Assembly: GCA_030562195.1 (NCBI GenBank)
Contig: JAUJPP010000012.1
Coordinates: 22,320,001 to 22,384,000 of the forward strand
Source of the DNA: Nipponacmea schrenckii
Lineage: Eukaryota > Mollusca > Gastropoda > Lottiidae
Length of the DNA: 64,000 nt
Direction: 5' to 3'
Shown here: one piece after another, positions 1-10,152 of the stretch
Position numbering within the stretch: position 1 is the stretch's first letter
How the letters are laid out: the number at the start of each line of letters is the position of its first letter
Program-made: the position numbers and the translations under genes
The notes under the pieces: generated by a model
Database searches by the model: none
The model's input: only the letters and a program-made list of their open reading frames with translations
Told to the model about the DNA's origin: nothing

Positions 1-384
1 GTTATAAAGATTGTGTTAGGGTGATATGAGAATATTATTCTCACAAAAAGCATGGGCCTAGGTCATAGAGCTAGAGCTAGAACTATATATTTCGAAGTGC
101 TGTTAGTTCAGTAAGTAAATAGAAATAAACAAGATAATAATTTGGCGGTACCGACTTATAGTGATCATCTGAAATATCAACAAAATGTATATACAAAGTT
201 CTCCTTACAATCCCCACTTCAAAAGAAAATAAAGATTATGGTTAAGTTATTTCATGAGAATTATTTCTATAGAAGGATCCTGTAGAATTTTGAAAATTAC
301 ACGACAAGAACAGAAAAAATACATTTAAGTTTCCTAATTTGATAAAACAGCAAAAACTATTCAATCCTCGCAATTTTTACTTTC

Positions 385-790
385 CACCCCCAATAAGAAT
401 TACCCACAGGCCCTACAAAAATTAAGACTTATATGATCTTGACATGCAGCCCCCACCCTACAAGATTGAGACCTGTATGATTTTCACTTGCAATCCACAC
501 CCTACAACCCCCTTCCGACAAGAATCGCCCGCAGGTCCTCTCAAAATTAAGACCTGTATGATTGTCTTGCAATCAGCACCCTACAACACCCCACCCCCCA
601 CAAGAATCACCCACAGGCCCTCCCAAGATAGAGACCTGTAAGATCTTGACATGCAAACCCCACCCGACACTCTCCTCCCAACAAGAATCGCCCACAGGTC
701 CTCCCAAGATTAAGACCTGTATGATCTTGACATGCAATTCGCACCCTATAACCCCTCCCCACAGGAATCACCCACGGGCCTAAGATTAAA
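385..790. repeat. Tandem array, about 80-bp unit, five copies
   Basis: The unit contains AAGACCTGTATGATCTTGAC followed by a C-rich stretch and AAGAATCGCCCACAGG. It recurs near 470, 553, 633 and 713, with a degraded copy at the left edge. Copies differ by small insertions. Short open frames here only reflect the C-rich repeat and do not look like a gene. Confidence 0.8.
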
Positions 791-1232
791 CCCCGTACCT
801 GTAATCATGTCAATCTGATTAAGAAGTGATTGAAAGGTGTTTAATCAGATCAAAGATTGGTGTATTAACCGAGGAAATCGGTCTGTCGCGTGACGGCGTG
901 TGTCTAAACGTGTCGTCCAATCAAGCGTGACGATAATCTTAAGAGCGTGACTGATGGAGCGTCACGGTGTACAATGATCAGCTACTGTTTTATTGCCGGC
1001 TGCGCTGCGATGTGTAAGGAACTGTAAGATGTCGGTAATATGTGTCTTGTATTTCCCACCCTGGTCTTTATATAGAATCGATACGGTTTTTTCCTCGATT
1101 CCCTTTTTTGTTACCATTTCACCGTATATAACTGCTCTGTCGAGGAGAACCTGGCTGTATGAGTTACGGAATAATATGAGAATTGATTGTGCTATAAGCT
1201 GCTTTACGTTGTAAAAGTCCAAAATATTTACT

Positions 1233-1372
1233 AGAGAGAAAATGATCGGGGAATATCTGCTCCTAATGACTTGTATATTACCGGGCAATATCACCTATAC
1301 CACAGTAAATACCGGTGTATATAGAGTTATTAGATCTATAATAGAGAGAGAATTGTAGGAGAATATCTGCTT
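1233..1372. repeat. Degenerate duplication upstream of exon 1
   Basis: A segment reading TAGAGAGAAAATGATCGGGG then AATATCTGCT recurs in altered form about 110 bp later. Between the two lies a block (1269-1337) that is repeated on the other side of exon 1 at 2556-2631, including TATTACCGGGCAATATCACC and ATACCGGTGTATATAG. Confidence 0.7.
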
Positions 1373-2333
1373 CACTGATTGTTTTAATGAAACCCAATTG
1401 TTTTATCCGAATAAAAGGAACTGGTCGGGATCGTAGCTGAGTTGCCTTATTTCCAATATCCCTTTCTTTCAATTTTTCTTTTAATTTTCTTATAGTCGTT
1501 TATTATGTGGCTTTAGGAAAGAAAGAGGTGGGGGGGGGGGAGAGGCTTAACGTTAAACATGGATTTTTATATTTTTCACTTCAAGGACTGTCATATTATG
1601 TTCATTGTTTAAAACAATTCTAAGTATCAGCAATATTTGGAACATAGAGTTGAAAACAAGGTTAAGAAAGCACAGGCTCAGGACGTATAAGTTTTATGGT
1701 TCTATTTGGGATGTAAGAAACAGAAATCATTCCTGAGTCCAAAAACTAGTCTAAAATATGAAATGAAATTAGTTTTACGTTCTATTTTTCAATATAAAAC
1801 AAGCCCCTTTAATATTATTGCTACGTCGAGTTGGGATTTATTAATATACTACCCCGGTGAAGCGTGACGGCCCCTAAACATTACTCCTAAATCTACTGCT
1901 ACCCCTACTCAATTAATCTTCTTATTCACCTCCTATACTGCGATCTTGCTAGATCATTACGCCACGAAAACTAGGTCGAATAAACTCACGCGCCTTTTCC
2001 CTCCAAATCAATGATCTCATTTCACGAAATTTCTCAGTAGTAATGCAGGATCTTACTTAAAACGATTCGAGAAACTAATTTGAAGAAATTCTGCAATTTG
2101 AAAAGTTTTCATTGTTTGAAATAAAGTTGCCCGCTACTCGGCGTAGGGATAAGTGTAGTATATGGTCGGAACTACCATGTGTTATTAAAGTTTTGTGTAT
2201 TGGGGTAGGAACACTGTTATTTGTTGTGAAGTTTGTGTTGAGGTTTTTAAATTGATTTTGTCGATGAAATTTGAGGATTAAAACGTCAAATTTGAGGAAT
2301 TACATGGAGCTTTTAGCTGATTTATTCCGTATG

Positions 2334-2341
2334 TGACGTCA
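2334..2341. promoter_or_regulatory. CRE-like palindrome TGACGTCA
   Basis: A perfect 8-bp CREB/ATF palindrome lies 33 nt upstream of the Notch start codon. It could lie in the core promoter or in the 5' leader. A single 8-mer match is weak evidence of function, and the same palindrome is also spread by SINE-2 copies in this window. Confidence 0.25.
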
Positions 2342-2373
2342 AGTGGAATTATTTTCTGTTCTTTTGGAGTATA

Positions 2374-2434
2374 ATGCGGAAAGCCTGGGTTTTAAGCGTG
2401 GTTGTTATTTTATTGAAATGCCTGAATATCGAAG
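2374..2434 (+). CDS. Notch: Notch exon 1: start codon and signal peptide
   Basis: This encodes the N-terminus of a Notch receptor, residues 1-20 plus the first base of codon 21. The peptide has a basic start (MRK) and a hydrophobic core (WVLSVVVILLKCL), as expected for a signal peptide directing the receptor into the secretory pathway. Cleavage probably falls near the end of this exon. The exon ends in GAAG before a consensus donor GTGAGT, leaving a phase 1 intron. The phase fits exon 2, which begins in phase 1 and supplies the first EGF repeat. No upstream in-frame ATG forms a better signal peptide. The assignment depends on splicing to exon 2 across 6.4 kb, which I infer from phase, consensus sites and protein logic rather than from transcripts. 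Confidence 0.8.
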
Positions 2435-3479
2435 GTGAGTTGTGAATCAGTTAGAATTTATCATAAAGAGAGATAGTGGCTTCTTCTAATCAATTTACAC
2501 CAAGACGTGCATTGAATTTCTGATAAAGTTCAGTTTCAATTTGCACTCGAAATAAACTTGTATATTACCGGGCAATATCACCGTATACCACAGTGAAATA
2601 CCGGTGTATATAGACCGTTATTAGACTCAGAAAATTGTATATCGGAGGGCGATATCAGTTATATTGGCCTGACCCTAAAATTGATAAAAATAACTAGCCT
2701 TGAGAAGGAGGTGCCCTATTTCTTAGTTCTCTATAATGGAGATTCGGCTGATTTGGAAGTAATTAGTGACTATTCAACTGACGGCACTGGAACAGACAGA
2801 CGGCAATGGACCAGGTATTGGGTGGATTATAACGCCTAGAGTTCTGTAATTATTGGGTATTTCTTTTAAAAATATTGTGGCCTTGATGGGCTAAATTTAC
2901 AGAATCTTCATTGCAATGTGAACAAAACACCATTGTCAATGTTTATTTAAAAATAATATCAGGGCTATAACAGTGATAAACCATAGTAAATAAATTATGA
3001 ATTTTTTTGGGGCAATATAGTAAAGTACCTTGTGTATACATATATCAATTGCTTATATCTAAATGTATTTTATATTTGAGGGCAATATGAATGATAATCC
3101 ATAGTGTAGGTCCATATCTTTGTAGTGTTATTGTCTTTAAGTTACTTTTATATTAAGAGAAGTTAATTATTGACCATGTGGACTCTACAAAAGTTTGCTT
3201 ATGGAAAAACACATTATTTTTTTCCCATGCTGCTTTCAATTTACTATTCCCATATTTCTGACTTTTGGGTCGAAATCCCAAATCAAGAGACAAAGAGTTA
3301 AAGAATTCAGTTTTAAAAGTCCACACGCCAAATGTAAGGTTTTTATTTGGTTAACATTTTTCAATGTAATGATATTTTAATTTAAACTTCTTGTCGTGCG
3401 TCTCTCAATCTTTACAGCAGATGGTAAAGTGAAAATAAAGACGGCAAAGATCATGTTCCTTCTTGTACAGCCATATGGT

Positions 3480-3740
3480 GTACTGACTTGGCTTTCCCAC
3501 GCTGACTGATTTAAGGGTATTGTGGGGAAGGGGTGACTAATTTTTTAGGGGTAGTGAATGGAGGTAAAGAAGGGGAGTTTGGGGTTGAGGGGAGAAAAGA
3601 CACTGTTAAGATGTTCCACCTTCATCTTCCATTTACTTGTTTTGACTTTCCCACACACTGACTTACTCTGGGGTAGTAAATTGAGAAAAATGGGGAAGGG
3701 GCTATTTTGGGGGTAGTGAAGAAGATAGGAGTGGGGTGGG
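3480..3740. repeat. Two-copy purine-rich repeat in intron 1
   Basis: Two segments of about 130 bp are related. Each starts with a CTTTCCCAC block (3493 and 3649) and continues through GGGGTAGTGAA and GGGGAAGGGG. Each carries one match to the CSL/Su(H) consensus on the minus strand (CGTGGGAA and TGTGGGAA). Because both matches sit in a duplicated segment, they are not independent evidence. Confidence 0.55.
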
Positions 3741-4196
3741 AGGTGGACAAGTAAAATTTGTACTGAGTTACTCCTTGAAGTGTTTTTTGAAGGGGGTCAG
3801 GTATTTAGATTCTAAAAACTTTTCAAAATTTGTTTTAATAGTTTGCGAGACAGTACAAATTTCACCACGCTACGCAATTTCCAGCTCCGCCCATTTACAA
3901 GGGGAGACAACTTATAAAAGCTGTGTTTATCAGCTTCTGTCTTCTACAAGGATCAAATTTCATGATAAAAATTCTTACACAGGGAACTTGTCTGCCAGAT
4001 GGTTGGAATTTAAAACTCTTTTCATACATATGGCTTCTATTTCTTGTCCTCAAAGATAAAGAACTAGCATTTGGAAAATCTTATGAGCAGTAAGCCAGCC
4101 TAGAAGTTGTAAAGAGTTTTGTAAAGGTTCTTAAAGGCACAGTTACTTTTCAACAGTCTTTTTAAACAATCCTATAACAGTAGTGGTCACTTGGCC

Positions 4197-4256
4197 TTGG
4201 CCAGTGCTTATTTAGTGTTATAAGAGATATTCGTCTAAAGAAGCATTGGCCAAAGT
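4197..4256. repeat. Palindromic relative of the 54-bp minisatellite
   Basis: TTGGCCAGTGCTT lies ahead of AAGCATTGGCCAA, an inverted repeat with one mismatch. The sequence between them includes GTTATAAGAGATA, the reverse complement of part of the unit that makes up the large array at 10153-11630. This looks like a dispersed inverted-repeat element of the same family. Confidence 0.6.
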
Positions 4257-4625
4257 CATAACTAACCTATGAATTGTTCTATAAAGGTGTGTAGATATCA
4301 GGCTCGCAAATATTGCTTAATGCCATTTTTTGCCTCTTAACGATTGACTCAATTCATGGATGCCAGATTTCGACACCTTAAAAGTTTTGATTGACAAAAT
4401 TTCATAAATATAGACGAAGGTTTACAAACAACTTTACATTGAGTCATTTTATTCCCACGGGATTTATAATCTATTCATTTTACACTTGGTGAACATTATT
4501 GTTATAATATAAATACAATCTTCAGTTTGATATTTTTAAAGATATCTTGTGTGTTATAATACAATTAGAAAAACATTCATTTGTAAAAGTGGTGTCTTTT
4601 ACATTTTGATTTTTGAAAATGATGG

Positions 4626-4857
4626 CCGGTTTCCTCTTGTCAGTGATGCAGGTTGAAGGGACTGACATGGAAAATGTATCTAGTTGTTCTGATGGGACAA
4701 TAAACCGAGGCCCCGTGTGCTACAGGCTGTGCTCCCTTGACAGTTGGAAATCGCAAAAAGAGTAGGCTAATGCCACTGTCCTGTCTTCATTAGCCCATTA
4801 GGTGCAGAAGAGTAGGATGTAAAACTCCATATATTTCATTTCATTAAATGGTGGATT
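4626..4857 (+). mobile_element. SINE-1, 5'-truncated copy
   Basis: It contains the SINE-1 body landmarks in order (CTTGTCAGTGATGCAGG, GGGACTGACATGGAAAA, GATGGGACAATAAACCGAGG, ACAGTTGGAAATCGCAAAAA) and the tail GTGCAGAAGAGTAGGATG followed by TAAAACTCC and a T-rich end. The tRNA-like head is missing, and part of the body before the tail is deleted. Confidence 0.85.
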
Positions 4858-5978
4858 TCAATGAAATCCAAAACAAAAGCCGCAATCGAAAAAATATTTC
4901 GAAGAAACATGTGTTGCAGCTTCCCTATCCTTCTTTAAGGGATGAAGTTGTATAATTTTAGTTCTACAAGGTGATACAGTCGTCTAAAACTAAATTCTTT
5001 AACTTTTGGTCATATTTTACTTTACTGAACAAGTATAAGGTATAGACGGATACGAGGTTAATATTCGAATATTAACTGAGGGGTTTGAGGTCTATATCTA
5101 ACTTACAATCCAAGGAAAACTATGTTTCTTTTTTTACTATTAACCCCCTTTTTCCGATAGATTGGTCCACAGGTTAATATATGAAATAATCGTCGTCGAC
5201 ATCAAAGGTAAAATAATACCGTGGATTGTAAAATTCATAACAACCTAGTCGTATGATTTGAAATCTACAAAGTGATACAGTTGGCTCAAACAACCATTTA
5301 ATTCACAAGAAATTTTAAGCAAAAACTTTAAAAAATTCAAAAAGAATTTAAAAGAACTTCATTTCATTTTGAAGTAAAATACAAGAATTCAAAATGAAGA
5401 GCTTTTCACAAGATGGGTGTTGAATACATTTTCAAAAGCATTTGAACGAAATGTGCATAAAGTCTACATAATTTAACAGTTGTCCTTAGATCTTTAAGTA
5501 GGATCTAAGACTCTTTCATTTCAAAGTCAAAGTCAAAAATTTAGTATTCAGAATGAAGAGCTTTGAACTAGATGTACGGAAATATATTTTTTTATGTGCA
5601 TTGAGTCTACATAATCAGATGACAATGTACTATAAAAGCAGAAGTTGTCCTTCAGACTTCACCAGACGTAACACAAGAATTCTTGATTCAAACAGGAGAA
5701 TATTTACTTTTTGTGTTTTGTGTAGAAATGTATTTTTAAAACCAACAAACTGTGGTAGAATTTTTAAAATCAACAATTGAATCATATAGATGGTGGGAAA
5801 ATAAATTTCATGTCTGTCGTCGAAGGTCGTACACGCTAGAGATTATAATCCAAGACTAGAAGTTTTAATCCTTTTGTTGCTACAGAAAAACTCTAAGATA
5901 AAAGATATAAATATCTTAATGTATGCTTAACAAGTAGCTATCTGTGTTTCTTTTAAAAATGACAATCTGATAAATAAT

Positions 5979-6174
5979 TTAAAGGGATAATAGGTTTTAG
6001 AGTGACCATCAAATTTGAAAATTTTAAACTTGGTCAATAAGAGCTCTATTCATCAGTAAATATACCTGCTGCTATAAATATCATAAAAAAATAAATATCC
6101 AAAAAACTAAGTTATTATCCATAAAAATGCTTAATAAATTGATTAAGTGTTTTTTCAATAATGACTAAGGTTTG
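5979..6174 (+). mobile_element. MITE family M1, left half
   Basis: It begins TTTAAAGGGATAATAGG and continues through the family landmarks AATAAGAGCTCTATTCATCA and TATACCTGCTGCTATAAAT, ending near AATAATGACTAAGG. The right half, with the other terminal inverted repeat, is absent. Confidence 0.75.
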
Positions 6175-6239
6175 TGGAATTAAGCCTCCATTCTACTATC
6201 TGTAGAGCTTATCCAGATTGTTTCATACTTTATGACCCA

Positions 6240-7300
6240 TGCTTTTTTGAAGCATGCTATTCTCATTTGGCCAATGTTAAGTACATTTGTTATTAGCATG
6301 GAAGGTCATATACTCCCTTCTTTAAACCCAAACCTAAGCCTAAACCCAAACCCATATATTCGTGAACAAATTTCAATGCATCTATAACCAGTATGATTCC
6401 TAGTTTATTGCTTAGGCCAGTGCTTTTTTGAAGCATGCCATACTCTTTTAAACCTAAACCTTAACCTACACCCAAACCTAAACGTTAACCCAACCCAAAC
6501 CTAAACCCATACATAGTTGAACAGATATCAATGCATCTGTAACCAGTATGATTCCTAGTTTATTGCCTAGGCCAGTGCTTTTTTGGAGAATGCCATCTCA
6601 TTTAAACCTAAACCTAAACCTTAACCCAACCCAAACCTAAACCCATACATAGTTGAACAGATATCAATGCATCTGTAACCAGTATGATTCCTAGTTTATT
6701 GCCTAGGCCAGTGCTTTTTTGAGCATGTCATACTCATTTCAACCTAAATTAACTAAAAACCTCTAACCCAAACCCAAACCCATAAACCCATACATAGTTG
6801 AACAGATATCAATGCATCTGTAACCAGTATGATTGAAACTGTTTAAATTGCAGAGTTTTTAAGAAATAACCTGCCATTCATATTCAAAATAGATTACCAG
6901 TGTTTACATTAAAAACAAATAACGTGTTCATTCCTTAGATCAGATGATTTTAGTTATTCCTAGCCCAGGTTTTTGGAGAATGCATCTCATTTCAACTTTT
7001 AAACCTAAACCAAACTTTATCTAAACCCAAACCTAAATTACATAGTTGAACGATTAATGCTTGTAACCAGTAGATTCCTTGTTTATTGCCTAGGCCAGTA
7101 CTTTTTTGGAGAATGCCATCTCATTTCAACTCATTTAAACCTAAACCCAAACCTTAACCAAACCCAAACCTAAACCCATACATAGTTGAACAGATATCAA
7201 TGCATCTGTAACCAGTATGATTCCTAGTTTATTGCCTAGGCCAGTGCTTTTTTGGAGAATGCCATCTCATTTCAACAGTGTTAAGTACATGTAAAAATCT
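6240..7300. repeat. Complex tandem repeat with telomere-like tracts
   Basis: The unit of roughly 110-180 bp comprises a CCTAAACCCAAACC tract, a constant block (CATAGTTGAACAGATATCAA, CTGTAACCAGTATGATTCC) and TAGGCCAGTGCTTTTTTGGA. Copies sit near 6330, 6440, 6600, 6740, 7000 and 7130. The tract reads as degenerate TTTAGG/TTTGGG on the minus strand, resembling but not equal to the TTAGGG telomere repeat usual in animals. The TAGGCCAGTGCTT block is shared with the 54-bp array at 10153. Confidence 0.75.
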
Positions 7301-7559
7301 ACCAAACCAAACGCCATGTATTGTTGGAGATTGTGAGAATGGTTTTAGTTATTACCGAGCCAACCCAGTTTTCAATGCATCTGTAACCAGTATGATTGAA
7401 ACTGAATCTAGTTGCAGTAGTTTTAAAAATAGACCTGATCTTGGTTCGAAATAGATTTGGTGACTCATTTTCATTCCATCACAGAATAATACTTCTTCAT
7501 TAGACTCAAATTTATTATCTCGCCTTGGTTTTGATAAATTTTGTACAGCAATGGTTAAA

Positions 7560-7905
7560 AAAACTGCCATCACCTTGTATAAGATAATGCTAGTGTCCCT
7601 CATCACACACTGCATGGCCTTGCCATCTTCGATAGCCCATTTAGGTACAGATGAGGAGGATGTAAAACTCCATCACCTTTATAAGATAATGCTAGTGTCC
7701 CTCATCACACACAGCATGGCGTTGCCCATCTTCAATAGCCCAGTAAGGTGCAGTAGAGTAGGATGTAAAACTCGATTCATTTCGTTTCATTTCTACAGCA
7801 AAGGTTATAAAACCTGCTTTTATAAGAATGCTGTTGCCCATCTTCAATAGCCTGGTTAAGTGCAGAAGAGCAGGATGTAAAACTCCATTCATTTCATTTA
7901 TATCT
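7560..7905 (+). repeat. SINE-1 tail amplified in tandem (three copies)
   Basis: The 3' part of SINE-1 (CACACACTGCATGGC through GAGGATGTAAAACTCC) is repeated three times with a spacing of about 110 bp. Each copy ends with the AAAACTC tail (near 7665, 7765 and 7880). This looks like local tandem duplication of one inserted tail rather than three insertions. Confidence 0.7.
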
Positions 7906-8281
7906 ATACCTTTTTATATTTAAAATTTTAAAATTTATGTTTATTCTAAGACGTAATTTTCCTTTAGATTATGACAATTTAACCCCCCTATAATTACCTC
8001 ATTATGTTTTTAATTCAATCTATAATTTACACAGGTGAATAGAGTTCGTTTATATTTCCCATCATTCACTTCTACTCTTTGCTCCGTAAAATTGACCTCA
8101 CTTGACCTTAGTGACACCACAATTATGTTTATGTACGTATGCAAGAAAACAAACAACGCAATTTCATACTTATACTTTTCAATATAATTGAATATTCCTT
8201 CCAATTGAGTGTAAGTTTTAGGGTCGTACTTATTTTGAATACTTGATGTAAAAAGGGCGTTTATGAAAGTTCTTCTTGTTA

Positions 8282-8335
8282 TTTTCAATTAGGTGCAGTA
8301 GAGTAGGGTGTAAAACTCCATTTCATTTTATTTCT
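8282..8335 (+). mobile_element. SINE-1 tail fragment
   Basis: Only the last part of SINE-1 is present: AGGTGCAGTAGAGTAGG, then TGTAAAACTCC and a T-rich end. A smaller remnant of the same tail lies near 12066-12100. Confidence 0.65.
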
Positions 8336-8408
8336 AGACTTTATTCATTTTAAAATTTTTAAATTTATGTTAATTCTAAGACGTAGTTTTCTATATAAAA
8401 TGGCTACC

Positions 8409-8664
8409 TACAAAAAGAAAGATACAACTATGTTTTATAAGGATAACAACTAAGGTTCACAAGTCCACCATAACAGGGATCCTTTCTACCAGCTGGTCTT
8501 TGGCCAAACCTCTTGGCATTGATCTTTCCCAGATTATCTGTACCCATCGGCTGGAATAAGAATGACTTACTCAAGGTCATCGAACTGTCACACACCAATC
8601 AAGATTAGAACTCATGTCCGACCTTTTTTAATGTATCCAAGCAAATGACGTCATAGAACCCTCT
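8409..8664 (-). mobile_element. SINE-2 copy, minus strand
   Basis: Reverse complement of the SINE-2 body: on the plus strand the tail comes first (ACAACTATGTTTTATAAGG), then GGGATCCTTTCTACCAGCTG, CCAAACCTCTTGGCATTGAT and a box B-like region ending in GACGTCATAGAACC. It stops about 150 bp before exon 2. Box A is missing. Confidence 0.8.
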
Positions 8665-8811
8665 GAAAAACTTAAATCTGTTTTTTTTGTTCAAAACTTT
8701 TATAAAAAACTCCCAAGATATATTTCCTACGTTCTATACCAAATATTTGGTAACAGCTTATAAAAGAAATCAATATCCTAGTAATTTCAATACTCATTTT
8801 TTCCATTTCAG

Positions 8812-8890
8812 GTTTCCCATCATGCCACCCTAACCCGTGTAGAAATGGAAGTACGTGTAAATCTCGGAATAGCGGTGAAAGTTATTGTTT
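8812..8890 (+). CDS. Notch: Notch exon 2: EGF1 (first four cysteines)
   Basis: It encodes the rest of codon 21 through two bases of codon 47. The translation contains CHPNPCRNGSTCKSRNSGES followed by YC, giving cysteines 1-4 of EGF repeat 1 (residues 25, 30, 36 and 46). CRNGSTC fits the O-fucose consensus C-x4-S/T-C. EGF1 lacks the D/N-x-D/N-E/Q start of calcium-binding repeats, as in other Notch proteins. The acceptor is TTTCAG and the donor is GTAAGT. The exon is 79 nt, enters in phase 1 and leaves in phase 2, which from memory matches exon 2 of vertebrate NOTCH genes (79-82 nt). Confidence 0.9.
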
Positions 8891-8927
8891 GTAAGTAGCT
8901 CTTCTTTTTATCTCTCTTGTCCACCTC

Positions 8928-9229
8928 GGTTTCCCCTTGTCAGTGATGCAGGTCGGAGGAACTGACATGGAAAAAGCATCTAGTCGGTCGGATGGGACAA
9001 TAAACAGAGGCCCTTTTGCAAGGCCTGTGCTGTTAAAGATCCCCTCAACAGTTGGAAATCACAAAAAGAGTAGGCTAATGCTGCTGTCCTGGCAAAATTT
9101 TCCTCATTGCACACTGCATGACGTCTGGCTTACAATTCATAGCGCCCTGTATGGCATTGCCCATCTTCATTTGCCCATTAGGTGCAGAAAGAGTAGATTG
9201 TAAAATCCATTCACTCACTTCATTTTATT
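8928..9229 (+). mobile_element. SINE-1, near-complete body
   Basis: It starts 38 nt after the exon 2 donor. Landmarks are CGGTTTCCCCTTGTCAGTGA, GACATGGAAAAAGCATCTAG, GATGGGACAATAAACAGAGG, AAATTTTCCTCATTGCACAC and AGGTGCAGAAAGAGTAG. The tRNA-like head is missing, and a duplicated stretch precedes the tail. Confidence 0.85.
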
Positions 9230-9340
9230 TTATTTTCTTGTACCAATTGATATGCATACAACACACAATATACACCATAAAAAACCCTTAATACCAATAT
9301 ATAGGTGATCAGAACCATAATTTCTTCATACATATACAAA

Positions 9341-9700
9341 GTCCTGATGATGATTGTGTATCAGAAACACATGTGCTTACACTCAGTGCTATATTTCATT
9401 TTCTAAAACTAGCTGTCCTGGTATATAAGATTTATTGACCTGATGAGGGTTGTGTATCTGAAACACATGTTGACTGCATACTGACAGTCAAGTAGCATTC
9501 CAAACAATTCCATTTCTATGATCTATCTGTCCTGATGAGGATTGTGTATCTGAAACACATACTGACTGCATGAGATGAGCTCTAGTCAATTACCTAACAT
9601 TAAGTCCTATATTAGAAGGTTTAACTCCAATTCTAAAACTAGCTGTCCTGATGAGGGTTGTATATCTGAAAACACATGTTGACTGCAATTTAGCTCAAGT
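9341..9700 (+). ncRNA. Hammerhead ribozyme repeat, locus A (four units)
   Basis: Four units contain the core CTGATGA (9344, 9440, 9532 and 9648), a 4-bp stem II closing a 5-nt loop, then GAAA. Unit 1 has stem II TGAT/ATCA but ends in GUG, which is not cleavable. Unit 2 has GGGT/ATCT, GAAAC, loop ACAT and GUU, with cleavage predicted after 9471, but an insertion of about 20 nt separates AGCTGTC from its core. Unit 3 has ACT in place of GUU. Unit 4 has an extra A (GAAAA). The conserved catalytic positions are those of the hammerhead consensus. Unit 2 is the most likely of the four to retain activity, and all look partly decayed. Confidence 0.6.
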
Positions 9701-10152
9701 CCAAAAAGAAACTATATTTGGTGTATTTTTATGATTTGATTTGGTACCGTATTTGCCCTCAAAACCCAAAAATATCATATTGGTCATTTTGCTATGTGAT
9801 AAGTAACCATTTTTCCACTAAGAGAAAACTTCAAACAAAATTAATCAAACCATTTAATAAATTATTAATGAAAACTCTAGACCTCATTTATACAGAAATA
9901 TATTTTAACCTATAAAATGACAAGGATGAAAATCTATGATGACCTTTGACTTGTGTGTGATTTTTTACCTGGAAGATCAAAGAGAATCAGTTGTAATTAA
10001 TGAATTATTAATGAGGTAATTAGTAAGAATAGTTCAGTATTAGTATTAGTTGATGATAATAGATTTGACAAATTACTGTAAGTCACACTACCAATAAATT
10101 AGTATGTCTAAATCTATTTCTTTCGTGTTGAAATCTGTTTCGTGTATTTGTT

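Larger units (their letters stand above)
1..2373. other. Region upstream of the Notch start codon
   Basis: This should contain the promoter and 5' untranslated region, but I cannot place a transcription start or exclude a non-coding first exon. Positions 850-990 are richer in CpG than the surroundings and repeat the core GCGTGACG or its complement several times (near 888, 924, 945 and 959); a further copy lies near 1862. No open reading frame resembles a protein. There is a G run near 1533. Positions 1560-2330 show no recognisable feature. Confidence 0.5.
2435..8811 (+). other. Notch: Notch intron 1 (6.4 kb)
   Basis: Donor GTGAGT; acceptor a pyrimidine tract ending TTTCAG. It holds diverged copies of the GGGCAATAT repeat that flanks exon 1 (2645-3110), a purine-rich duplication, SINE-1 and SINE-2 copies, half of a MITE and a telomere-like array, each listed separately. 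Positions 4860-5970 hold only AT-rich sequence with weak internal similarity (for example near 5340-5420 and 5500-5570). I see no other gene. Confidence 0.75.

Noticed and set aside
6320..7180. Interstitial telomere marking a chromosome fusion
   Set aside because: Tracts are short, degenerate and embedded in a larger satellite unit, so fusion is not the simplest explanation.
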